Positions 1-8,815 of a stretch of 14,522 bases of DNA are shown piece after piece. A program made the position numbers and the translations under genes. The number at the start of each line of letters is the position of its first letter. Within the stretch, counting starts at the first letter, position 1. The notes under the pieces are model-generated. The model was not told the origin of the DNA, ran no database searches, and was given only the letters and a program-made list of their open reading frames with translations. Origin of the DNA: Mycogone perniciosa. Lineage: Eukaryota > Ascomycota > Sordariomycetes > Hypocreales > Hypocreaceae. Location: the NCBI GenBank assembly GCA_025331125.1, contig JAOALB010000049.1, positions 1-14,522 of the forward strand, in the 5' to 3' direction.

Positions 1-41
1 CGGACATATGCATTTGCCAGCCAACGTGCCCAAACCAAAAA

Positions 42-65
42 CCCCCCCCCCCCCCAAAAAAAAAA
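42..65. repeat. C14/A10 homopolymer run near left end
   Basis: Fourteen C (42-55) are followed by ten A (56-65). The run lies inside the first intron of the TOM70-like gene (read there as T10 G14, on the minus strand). Runs like this often break assemblies, which may be why the contig ends 41 bases further left. The exact lengths should not be trusted. Confidence 0.8.
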
Positions 66-99
66 TCCCATCACAACTGGAGCAGTCAAACAAACATAC

Positions 100-285
100 C
101 GAATCAGAGTTCAGGTAGTAAACAACACCGGCGCCGGTGACAACGACAGCAACGCCGGCAATAGTGTAGACAACGGCCTTGTTCTCCGATACCCACGAGG
201 ATATCCGGTCCCAGGTGGAGGAGTTCGCGTCGACAGAAATGGCCGTGGGCCGGCCCGGAGGCATTGAAGGACGAGGGCTGGACAT
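100..285 (-). CDS. tom70: TOM70-like mitochondrial import receptor, first coding exon only
   Basis: TOM70 is an outer-mitochondrial-membrane receptor that binds Hsp70/Hsp90-bound preproteins through TPR repeats and passes them to the TOM pore. Only the N-terminus is here. An ATG at 285 opens 62 codons that end exactly at a consensus donor, G|GTATGT, at 100/99. The protein has a short Pro/Ser-rich start, then WDRISSWVSENKAVVYTIAG, then a hydrophobic anchor of about 20 residues (roughly 38-58) rich in Val/Gly/Ala. I recognise this as the N-terminal anchor of Aspergillus TOM70 proteins. The TPR part lies beyond the left edge, and no acceptor AG occurs on this strand between 99 and 1. The longer antisense-type reading frames over 111-604 are in other frames and look non-coding. 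The assignment rests on one short exon. Confidence 0.72.
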
Positions 286-652
286 AACGAGGCCGGATGG
301 GATATTAAGGGAATCGGTAGTAAGGAAAGGATCGCGAGAAAAGCCGTATCGATGCTGGAAGCAAAATGGAGGTCGATGATGTAGGGGCGCAGGAACAGCT
401 GCAGCAAGCTGGGCACGCGCAGAAAAAAGATGATGGCAGCAAACCTCGAAATTTCCCACTGGCGGCGGTTACTAACCAACTCCACCAAAAAACCACACAC
501 AACGCAGCCCAAAAATGCCTGAGGCAGCGGTAGAAGTGTGTCCATGCATTGTGCATAGCCTCCAGTTGGGTACGTCGTCTATTGCCTGTAGTAGTGGTCG
601 GCATAGTAGCTGAGCTTGGCCGGCAGCCTCAAGTCTATTTCGCAGCATGGCA

Positions 653-666
653 ATTGGATTGATTGG
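653..666 (-). promoter_or_regulatory. Paired CCAAT boxes
   Basis: ATTGG occurs at 653-657 and again at 662-666, giving two CCAAT pentamers on the minus strand with starts 9 bp apart. They lie about 370 bp upstream of the TOM70-like start and point towards it. CCAAT is the site of the fungal HAP/CBC complex, which regulates many mitochondrial genes. Function here is inferred from sequence only. Confidence 0.45.
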
Positions 667-777
667 CCTGGGACGTCTTCCACGCCCTCTGGGTCGCAGA
701 ATACTCAGCATATAATATTCCTGGGCGGCTCCTCTGGAACGTTGGACAACGGGAAGCCCAACGTGCTACTTCGTAGT

Positions 778-786
778 TACTCCGTA
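778..786 (+). repeat. TACTCCGTA element, copy 1
   Basis: Exact 9-mer TACTCCGTA in the TOM70/PLP-enzyme divergent spacer. A degenerate inverted copy (TTCGGAGTA) follows at 802-810, so the two form a loose inverted pair about 15 bp apart. Confidence 0.6.
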
Positions 787-1041
787 CAAGCGCCATAATA
801 GTTCGGAGTATTAGTACCTTGTCAAGCTCCATCACAAGATATCATAGATAGGTTTAGAGGCTTGTTACATCTTCTGTATATTAACCCAACCACCTGCCAC
901 GCCAAGTGGGCAGATCCTCCTCCATCGCATTGGTGCGAATGTATTCCGATCCCGGTGATGATGATACTCCATTTTTCGCCCTCCTCATGCTAGGCTCGAC
1001 TCTTCCGTGTCTCATGTAGATCAGATCCTACAACTTATCAC

Positions 1042-1047
1042 TATATA
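1042..1047 (+). promoter_or_regulatory. TATA-like box
   Basis: TATATA lies 122 bp upstream of the ATG at 1169, followed by a T/C-rich stretch. The spacing suits a fungal core promoter for the PLP-enzyme gene. No transcript data are available to confirm it. Confidence 0.35.
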
Positions 1048-1168
1048 CTCGGGAAGAGGCTTCTTGTCCTAACATAGTTAGCTTCCTAGTGTTCCCAGCG
1101 TTGTCTCTTGTAACGACGTTTTCGTCATCTGCGCCATCAGATATCTCAACTTCGGGGTATTTACCACC

Positions 1169-2044
1169 ATGTCAGAGGAATTCTCCTTGTTCACCTCACT
1201 TCGCTATGATGTCGGCCTGAAACAGGTCCCCGAAAAGGGCCTCGAGTCCGCCGGTTGGAACTACAGGGTCAAGTGTCCGCTCTACATGCTCGACTATCAC
1301 CGCGATCGTATGCTGAGAGCAGCAACCCACTGGCAATGGGAAGAAGCAATCAAGACCCTCTCAGGTGATGAGGCACTGCTAGCTCTGGCCAAACTAGCCG
1401 AAGAAGCCGTCGGGTCATCGCATGAAACTCCGCTACGCTTCAAAATATTGGTTGATCGCCAAGGCAGGGTCAGTTTCGAAAATAACGATGTACCTCCTCT
1501 GGCCCTGGAAAATCTATACCCCAAACGGTTTCCCCAGCCAGGCTCTGCACCCGGTCCAGGGGAACCTCGAGTCTCCCCTCGTTGGACCGTTGTACTTGAT
1601 GATCTCACCACGTCACGATCAGAGTATACACACTTCAAAACGACGAAGAGAATCATGTATGATTCCGCTCGTCAGAGGGCAGAAATTTCTCTCGCCGACG
1701 AGAAGGAAGTGTTGCTTGTCAATCAAGATGATGGCTCTATCATGGAGGGAAGCATAACAACACCGTACTTCTGGAGAGACGGAAGATGGGTTTCACCACC
1801 CGTCTCTCCAAAGTTTAGCCTGGAACATGGCAGTGGTGGCCAGGACGGGACATCAAGGCGGTGGGCCTTGGAGACGTAAGTTTCAGAACTGCCTTTTCAC
1901 CAGATTTTCATGTGGCTAATAGCTATAAATAGAGGATTGGCTGTTGAGCAGGTCGTCCTTGCAAAATCCCTGGTTGACGGCGAGGAGTGTTGGATCAGCA
2001 ATGGAGTGCGGGGATTCATCGCCTGTGTTGTTCGCCTCAAGTAA
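1169..2044 (+). CDS. Class IV PLP-dependent enzyme, probable 4-amino-4-deoxychorismate lyase
   Basis: Probably converts aminodeoxychorismate to p-aminobenzoate plus pyruvate, a step towards folate (Abz2 in yeast, PabC in bacteria). Exons are 1169-1875 and 1933-2044; the 57-nt intron has a GTAAGT donor and TAG acceptor and splits a Thr codon. The protein has 272 residues, the usual size for this fold. The start ATG has a good context (CCACCATG). Features seen: an N-terminal LFTSLRYD segment, YHRDRM near residue 43, a FKTTKR motif whose Lys157 fits the Schiff-base lysine, the NQDDGSIMEGSITTPYFW block with Glu193, and a C-terminal DGEECWISNGVRGF block typical of the family. Reading through the intron loses that last block, so splicing is well supported. 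The fold is near certain. The lyase role is likely but not proven, because D-amino-acid and branched-chain aminotransferases share the fold. Confidence 0.82.
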
Positions 2045-2495
2045 ACTTGATCACAATGAGGAACCAGCATATTTTATTGGATTATGCCGGGCTGTTGGGT
2101 TTTCCCCAGCGGTGCATGTATATGATGGTATGCATCGTGATAGCCTAACACGGTACTTGTCGATTCGCGTAGTTTTAGCCAAGATCTGAACGAGACCACA
2201 CATTGGAGGCCATAATTTCTCGACGAGTTTCAAATTCAAATACATAATGATATTGATTTGATTCGACGGCTGAATTATAGCCCTCTTATCTATACAACTT
2301 CGTTTATTTGCCATATCTTACTAAGTTTATCAGTAGACGTTGTTACACCGCAGGTCAGCTGAAGTCACGCGCCCCTCCGCACCTCGTCAGGCCCAAATCG
2401 CGTCCCCATCTTGCATCCAACATTCATGATTTAAAACTCATCACCTCCCCCAGGACCTGATTCTCAGACAGGGCAAATGTTTAGACTGCATCGCC
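2045..2495 (+). other. Intergenic region, 3' flank of PLP enzyme and promoter of F-box gene
   Basis: AT-richer than the genes around it. Reading frames at 1944-2189 (overlapping exon 2 of the PLP enzyme) and 2051-2314 look like chance. No clear TATA box or repeat was found, and the ATG of the F-box gene follows an unremarkable leader. Confidence 0.6.
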
Positions 2496-4713
2496 ATGTC
2501 TTCAGATTCGTTGTCGGCGTCTGAGGCGGCCATCAACGCTGGTCGCGAACATTATGCGGCCAAGCGCTACAAGCCAGCCCTGGAGCAATTCACCCAGGTA
2601 TATAACCTTCATTCTCTTCACGCCCAATCTCTCTTGCTCACATATTCCAAGGCCATGAAACTATGCCCCTGTACCAGAGGGATGAAAAGGGAAAAATGCT
2701 CCTGCAAGAACTTTGAAGAGGTGGCTTCAAAGGATGGATCGATCTTCACGGAAGCGATGTATTTCTGCAGATGCAATGTCGGTCAGATCTTCAACAAGTG
2801 CGACAAACCTCTGCATATCCAGGCCCTTGATTATCGGGCTGCAACTTTCGAAGCTCTTCAAGAGCTTGAGCGTGCCAGAAGGGACGCAGAGTGGATTCTT
2901 GAGCTTGCTCCTCGTCTACCCGATGTCTGCCAGACCTAAGCTTTGACTCTACCGTACGCATCATTGACTATCTATAGGGTTACCTCCGTCTGGGAAAAGT
3001 TGCGCGTCTGCAGAAGAAATATGACTTTGCTTGGAAGATATACACTGCTGGAATCGAGGCTGGTGTTGCTAACGGTGCCCCCAAGTCAGACAAGTTCGAG
3101 GTATGTTCCTAGCTTCTGACTTTCCGACAACCACTCATAGGAATTAGCAACTCTGCAAAGCCCGACAGCCACTTCAGATACGATTTGGCCGGAAAGATCC
3201 TATAAATTTCCCCATAGAAATTGTTCAATTGATCTTCTCGCATATGGACCTACCCACCCTCGTGTAAGTGCACGCACCCACGCCCAAGTCATTGCCCCAT
3301 TACTGACTCCAACCTTCTTACAGTCGATGCCTTGGAGTTTCCAAAACTTGGAAGGAAAAATTATCCGCGCCTGGGAACGAGTCCCTCTGGAGAGTGCTCG
3401 TGTTCCCTGCATATAAGAAACAGCGCACACTTCGCATGGACAGTCTCAAAAAACTCCTTGCAAACTCCAACAATGATGTCCGCGAACTTGTCATCGGTAG
3501 TGCGAGACAACTCAAAATCACACGCGACATGTTTCATGTTTTCATGAACGCATGCAAAAACCTGGAGCGCCTTGAAGTGTCAGACCCATCTGACCGCTTT
3601 GAGATTAACGTCGACCTCAAAAATCTCAAGCGTGTTCTTTTCGAAGGCTTTGAACACGATAATGGTGGTGACGGGGTCCATTATAATAGCCTCATACTCA
3701 AGACAGTGAGCTCCGTGGAGGATTTGTGTCTTTATGGGTTACCCCAGCGATGGGCAACTCGTAGCCCCATGCCGCGCGTTCCCTCGATGCCCAATTTGAG
3801 GTTTCTGAAGATAACGGGGTTTGATAATGACCGTAATATCACATCAATAGTAAGCATCAACCTGCGCATTATAGATCACGTTGCTAACAATTGCTAGGCA
3901 GATATTTTCCGCAGCGCCCCGAATATTGAGCAACTGTATTTCCTTAACCCCGTTGTGGACTCCAGCGGTTGGGAGGATATAGATTTCAGTCCAAACTTGA
4001 AGGTTCTCAGGATCGTGGAGGAGAAGCCACCCTATTATATGCCTCATGCTATGCTTCAGAATATCGGGAATGTGGCGGCATACAAAACTCTTGTTACCGT
4101 TAGCCGCGGAACAACACTCCAGTACCTGGATCTATCACATGACTGGGAATACTCGGCCCTCTTCGAAGTAAGTGGCCAGCTTCTCGGTAAGGAAACGTTA
4201 AAGTACGAAAAAATGCAATCTTTCCGAGTCAAGGAGATGTTTCTCGACCCCAAAATGGTTCAGCATGCTTTCGAATCATGTGTCCACCAAGGCAAGATGC
4301 ACACATTCGACATTGTGTTTCCACACGAGTCGTTCCAAGGCCCACTTGGCCAAGGGGATACCCAACACATTGATGAATATGCATGGCTTCGGGGGGCCGA
4401 GTCTATTCGGTGCATGGGTATATTCAACTTCAGCTTCCCGTCGTTCCACCGAGAGGTGACAATGATCCTAGTCAATTTCCTTGCCAGCTTTCCAAATCTG
4501 GAGGTGCTGGAAATCGACACAAATAACTACGAAGAAAGGGATCTTTTCCGTATAATCCAGGATATTCTTGGGGCGACGAAGCTCAAGAAATTGTATCAAA
4601 GCAATTTGAAGGGGGCCACGATGGATGGGCTCAAGAATCTGGCAGAAAAACACGGGGTGGAGCTAATTTGGGGAGAGCGGCCACGACAGTGGCCGGTGCA
4701 ATTAGATGAGTAG
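2496..4713 (+). CDS. TPR / F-box / LRR protein, Dia2/Pof3-like SCF substrate receptor
   Basis: Dia2 (budding yeast) and Pof3 (fission yeast) share this domain order. They act in SCF ubiquitin ligases at the replisome, where Dia2 directs removal of the CMG helicase. Spliced model: 2496-2597, 2652-2924, 2978-3100, 3148-3263, 3324-3849, 3898-4713, giving 651 residues. Domains: TPR about 8-41 (AAINAGREHYAAKRYKPALE), a Cys-rich insert 39-84, two more TPR-like repeats about 90-153, F-box about 184-230 (PINFPIEIVQLIFSHMDLPT, then a WK and SLWRVL pattern), then LRR-like segments (NLERLEVS, NLKVLRI, TLQYLDLS, NLEVLEI) to the C-terminus. The TAG acceptor at 3147 was chosen over the one at 3140 because only the former keeps the F-box in frame. 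Odd points: intron 1 (54 nt) is in frame and stop-free, and intron 2 has a weak GTCTGC donor. Domain assignment is strong; Dia2 orthology is inferred from domain order. Confidence 0.83.
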
Positions 4714-4930
4714 GTCATTTAGGTCCTGCGTCTTTACATCAGAGCGCGAGCTATCTCAATCACCTACAGTGAGACGATGGCATCTCGTTTTGGGAGACAG
4801 GCATCGTTGGGAATCGGGAAGAGAGGGCACCATGTCGTATGGAGGAGACATCAGTACGTGGAGTGGAGCATTCGCGTCGGCTGAATATGCACGGCAAACA
4901 GAGTTCATCTATATCAGATTGATAGATTTC

Positions 4931-6386
4931 TCAACTCCTGCCTACTTTGAATGACAATATCTGGGATGTATTAGTGTCCATGGCACACACCATATGCGAG
5001 GATTGCAACTCACATCGTTCTTCCCTACTGTGACGAGATCATCCTCTGACACCCTCATAGCACCAATGCCTTCCACGAAAGCAATTGGGGCGTCACCCAT
5101 AATCTTGCGGGCAACATCACCGACTGTTGAGCCCTTCTTGACGAGCACACAGTCCCTGAAAACGTGCTTGGACTCTGACGCCCCTGACCCAAATGTTGTG
5201 GTGTTCCGCACAGGAAATACTGGTACTAGACCAAGGAGCTTAGCAGCCCTGGACAGGACCTGGACGACTCCCGTAGACCCGAAACGGTAGAGGACCATAT
5301 CCTTCAGGTTCTCTATTCGATTTCGGTTCTTCTCATCAAGGTCCTTCAGCCCACCGCCTGTCGGGTCTCCTTGTTCAATTAGGTCCTCTTTCGTGTCGAC
5401 GAACTCACTTCCTTCCACATACTTGATATACCCCTGTTTCGCCATTTTCCGCAAAAAGATTTCTGAAATTGCCGAACAGAGAACAATGGTGTTGGGATCT
5501 TGCATCTTGGCGATCTTGGCAATGTTCTTGTCGGCGTCAGGGTGATCGATCTTATTCAACGCGATTACCGTTGGGAACTTTTCGTCTATGAAGCAATTGA
5601 CGATGTGCTCGACCGTCTCGTCAGACCACTCCTCCAGCGGCTCCTTGACGCCTGACCGATCCATTGTCCGGTTGACGACTGTGGGCGTGGACCCGTAGCC
5701 GGAAAACTGGTTCTGTAGCGTTTCGACTGCCGCGGCCTTGACTGCTATGTGCCGGCGCCGAATGGACGGCCATTTCTGCATCAAGTTGCCGAGAATCCAT
5801 GCGACGACCTCGCTCCGCAACCAAGCAATGTCCACTGAAGGGTCATACCCTCTCGTCTCTTTACCTTCCGCGTCGACGGTTCCCGAGGCATCGACGACGT
5901 GGATCAGCGCATCGGCGTGGCGCAGATCATCCAAGAATTTGTTCCCCAGGCCGCGGCCTTGATGTGCCCCCGGTACTAACCCAGCGACATCGAGAAGTTC
6001 TATGGGCACCGAGCGCCGGCCGTCAACGCATGCGCCGTAATTGGGTTTACATCTGTCGGAGACGTTATGCCGCGCGCACGCACAATCGATTTGAAGATAT
6101 CCTATCGCTCGCTGGGGGTCGATAGTGGTGAATCTGTGGAAGAACAAGACAGAGAAAAAATCAGTATGGCCGCTTCAAGCGCAGTAGTGCGCGCAGGGAG
6201 AGGGATGGGTTACGGAAAGTTTCCTATGCAAAAAGAAAAAAAAACGACATCAGCGCACCAATCCTGAGCTGTGATAGGAGATTTTTACCAACCAACTTTG
6301 GAGGAAGCGTCGGTCAGGCTGTTGAGTGTGCTGCTCTTCCCCGCGGACGGCTTCCCCACGAGCCCGATGAGGGGATCGCGAGGCAT
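4931..6386 (-). CDS. YGR210C-like GTPase (YchF/Obg group) with TGS-like C-terminus
   Basis: P-loop GTPase of the archaeal/eukaryotic branch related to YchF; the cellular role of the yeast homologue YGR210C is unclear. Model on the minus strand: 6386-6293, 6223-6214 (10-nt microexon), 6133-5014, 4960-4931, giving 417 residues, close to the yeast protein (about 410). Seen motifs: G1 GLVGKPSAGKSS (8-19), the segment KVGNFPFTTIDP (30-41) assembled across the microexon, G3 DVAG (83-86) in a GAHQGRGLGNKFLDDL context, G4 NKID (228-231), G5-like SAISE (255-259), and a C-terminal TGS-like region ending KND|ILSFKV. The last intron (5013-4961) has a GTGAGT donor and CACTAAT branch; reading through it replaces the conserved end with unrelated residues. 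Stop codons of this gene and the convergent F-box gene are only about 217 bp apart. Confidence 0.87.
6214..6223 (-). other. 10-nt microexon of the YGR210C-like gene
   Basis: GAAACTTTCC is flanked by a GCATAG acceptor after a T-rich tract and by a GTAACC donor. It supplies Gly (with the last G of exon 1), Asn, Phe and the first two bases of Pro, which exon 3 completes. Joining exon 1 directly to exon 3 from either nearby donor gives a stop or the wrong frame. Flanking introns are 69 nt (6292-6224) and 80 nt (6213-6134), each with a CTGAT-type branch site and pyrimidine tract. Confidence 0.75.
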
Positions 6387-6755
6387 GGCGGGGTACTGGA
6401 GGGGTTATCGAAGACTGCCTATTATTACGAGCCGAAGGCGTTGGAGGGAGCGGTTTGTGTGTCGAGGCTGGCGAGGCTGTTTGCAATGAGGATAGAGCGG
6501 TCTTGGAGATGTGGACGAGGCTTTGGCGCGTCGCAAAAATTCAAGCTCGGCGCAAAAGCGGACAAGGCAAGGCAAGGCAAGGCAAGGCAAGGCAAGGCAA
6601 GGCAAGGCTTGCAAAGGCAGGCTTGTGAGAACTGCGCTGCAACCACTTTACACCCAAACTGTGGAGCATGTCACTGCTACATTGTATGTACTTACACTAA
6701 CTGTTGACGCAACAGTTGAAAATTCCAACTAAACCTCAACTTCGTCCTCTTCGCC
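6387..6755. promoter_or_regulatory. Divergent promoter between GTPase and SET genes
   Basis: This 369-bp spacer must hold the promoters and leaders of both genes. Apart from the CAAGG tandem array in its middle I see no clear TATA or CCAAT box. Reading frames through the array (for example KARQGKARQGKA on the plus strand, LPCLALPCLA on the minus strand) come from the repeat itself. Confidence 0.55.
6563..6607 (+). repeat. (CAAGG)9 pentanucleotide tandem repeat
   Basis: Nine perfect copies of CAAGG (CCTTG on the other strand), followed by degenerate relatives (CTTGCAAAGGCAGGCTTG). It lies about 177 bp upstream of the GTPase ATG and about 149 bp upstream of the SET-gene ATG, so it may fall in either leader or promoter. 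The unit is not a multiple of three and the array is non-coding. Confidence 0.9.
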
Positions 6756-8620
6756 ATGGCATCATCTCAGTTACCAATTGAGGCCTTTCCGGCTTGGGCA
6801 CTCCTCAATAATGTTGAATTCCCGGGTGCCGAGCTCCGAAATGTTGAGGGTAAAGGATTTGGTCTGGTGGCCAACAAGGACATCGTGAGCAAAGGAAACG
6901 ATATCAACAGTATATCGACTCTCTTCAGAGTGCCCCGCGATCTCGTTTTATCTGCAGAACCTATTGAAGAATATGCCAAGGTCGACCAAAACTTCAAGCA
7001 GCTTCTCGAGGCTGCTGGCCGTCAGGTACATCTCATTCCTGCATCGACTTGGGACGGCACTAACACCCAAAAGTCCGTGAGAGGAGATATCATGTTGTAT
7101 CTCTTGACTCACCTTGTCACCTCTAAACGCGGACAGTCGACGGCTCGAGGCTGTGCTTCAACACCATGGACGGAATACATCAAATTCCTACCTCGACCGA
7201 TTCCTGTTCCTACGATGTGGTCCGAGGATGAACGGCGGTTGTTGAAAGGCACGTCTCTCGAGGTGAGTTGTCTTCACCATCACACTGTCTAACAACTCAA
7301 TCCGGATCAAAGGAATCGCGTATCCCTCGTACCAAAATGCTTTGATTTTGAAGCCACATCTCTTTTCTTTCCTGTAGACATCAAGGGCCGTCACACACCT
7401 ACTTTCTAATGCACCTATGAATAGTTTGCGCTAGAAGCTAAGCTTTCTGCGCTCGTCAATGAGTTTGACGAGCTCCGCGAAAAATCCTCGGAACTGTCAT
7501 TCTGGAACGCACTCTTTTGGGAAAATGAAACAGCCACACTGAGCGATTGGGCTTTAGCCGATGCCTGGTATCGGTCGCGATGTTTGGAGCTTCCTCAAGC
7601 TGGCCATGCAATGGTGCCAGGGCTGGATATGGCGAACCATTCACAAAGCCCTACAGCATATTACGATGAAGATCACAACGGGGATGCTGTGTTGCTGGTG
7701 CGTCCAGGCTGCGATCTATCGTCAGGGGATGAGATCACAATATCATATGGCGATTCGAAATCCGCAGCTGAGATGCTGTTCAGTTACGGCTTCATCGACA
7801 AAGACCCTACGGCACAAGAGCTGACGCTTCATCTCGATGCCCTACCTGACGATCCGCTCGGGAAGGCAAAACTACACATCTTCAATGGGTCGCCAACCGT
7901 AAGGCTCTCACAGGTGGATGAGAAGTTCAAATGGGAGAGTCCATTTGTTTACCTCGCATGCCTCAACGAAGAGGACGGTCTAGAGTTCCGTGTCCTTCAA
8001 GATAAGTCCGGGGACCGCCAGCTGAAGTTGTTCTGGCAAGGAGACGATGTGACGGAACGGACCGGCGACTTTGAGACGCTTGTTCTGGACCATCCTCTCT
8101 GCCAGGTGTTTAAGCTCCGAGCCGTCGCAGTGGTGGCCGAGCGTCTCGCGATGCAGCTGGATAGAATCAGTTCTGGGATCTCCCCTGACGAGCTGGGTGG
8201 TGCAGAGGAACTAAATCCGGAGTGCATTCGAACAGTGGAAGTGCTGAGAGAAGTTGAAACTAGGATCCTGGAGGGTGTAGTAGAGGTGCTGGAGAACGAG
8301 GTAAGTTGGTCCTCTCTTTTCACTTCTTTTACTGTTGGTTCCTTGACCTGCTTGGTTTGTACGGTGTGAGTCGTTCAAGTTTGAGATGGACAAAACTGCA
8401 CCAAAATAACCCGCAAGACGATATTGCCCGAGGGCTTGCACAAGCCACTGCGGCGTCATTCACCAAGAAGCTCAAGACGCTAATTCACGTAATGATCCTG
8501 CAGAAGACGAATCTCCTTGCGGATGCACACGTGGTGGCTTATCTCGGCTCGATGGAAGATGCCCAAAACGATCAAGCGCCTGGGCAATTGGCGTCCAATG
8601 AGGAGGATGATTTCAGCTAG
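6756..8620 (+). CDS. SET-domain lysine methyltransferase (RuBisCO-LSMT / SETD3 / RKM type)
   Basis: Proteins of this class use S-adenosylmethionine to methylate Lys (or His) in non-histone targets such as ribosomal proteins; the target here is unknown. Exons: 6756-7025, 7074-7262, 7425-8300 and, in the preferred model, 8504-8620, giving 483 residues. Seen: GKGFGLVA near residue 33 (start of SET), RGDIMLYLL, the NHS core motif in GLDMANHSQS (N224), ITISYGD and MLFSYGF (Tyr261, Tyr274), then a helical C-terminal region like the RuBisCO-LSMT substrate-binding domain, and a tail ending EDDFS. Intron 1 (48 nt) is in frame and stop-free but has a perfect CACTAAC branch site. Intron 2 is 162 nt. The last intron is uncertain: 8301-8503 keeps phase, but 8381-8503 also looks coding in the frame of the last exon. 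Confidence 0.82.
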
Positions 8621-8677
8621 AGCTGAAGCCGGTGCTTTTGGTGGTGGCGGAATGCAAGAAAGTCTGTCTTTCCGGTG

Positions 8678-8686
8678 TACGGAGTA
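8678..8686 (-). repeat. TACTCCGTA element, copy 2
   Basis: Reads TACGGAGTA on the plus strand, 58 bp past the stop of the SET gene, probably in its 3' flank. Confidence 0.6.
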
Positions 8687-8806
8687 AGACATGCGTAGTG
8701 TGGGATTTCACGCGTTAGTTGAAGTTGAAGTTCTCTCTCCGAGCTGGTTCCGGAAACAAGACGGGATTTTGCGTATACATTGGCGAGTTGATAATTCGAT
8801 TCGGTT

Positions 8807-8815
8807 TACTCCGTA
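8807..8815 (+). repeat. TACTCCGTA element, copy 3
   Basis: Exact copy, 121 bp beyond copy 2 and in the opposite orientation to it. Confidence 0.6.

Larger units (their letters stand above)
286..1168. other. Divergent intergenic/promoter region
   Basis: Separates the minus-strand TOM70-like gene from the plus-strand PLP-enzyme gene. I find no convincing gene: reading frames at 305-604, 472-711, 616-798 and 635-835 are short, overlap on opposite strands and have no recognisable domain. It holds a CCAAT pair, one TACTCCGTA element with a nearby degenerate copy (802-810), and a TATA-like box. Confidence 0.7.

Noticed and set aside
111..604. Long minus-strand reading frames (144 and 99 codons) over the TOM70 start region
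   Set aside because: They are in different frames from the recognisable TOM70 exon, overlap each other, and show no family-like sequence.
3138..3147. Alternative acceptor TAG at 3140 in the F-box gene
   Set aside because: It shifts frame and destroys the F-box; the TAG ending at 3147 keeps it intact.
6563..6607. CAAGG array considered as a CRISPR-like or coding repeat
   Set aside because: Contiguous 5-bp units without spacers, in a eukaryotic promoter. The low-complexity peptides in all frames are a by-product of the repeat.
7263..7424. Possible small internal exon or nested (stw)intron in the 162-nt SET-gene intron
   Set aside because: No internal piece keeps frame. Using the acceptor at 7378 runs into a stop, while the 7425 acceptor joins TSLE|FALEAKLSAL in phase.
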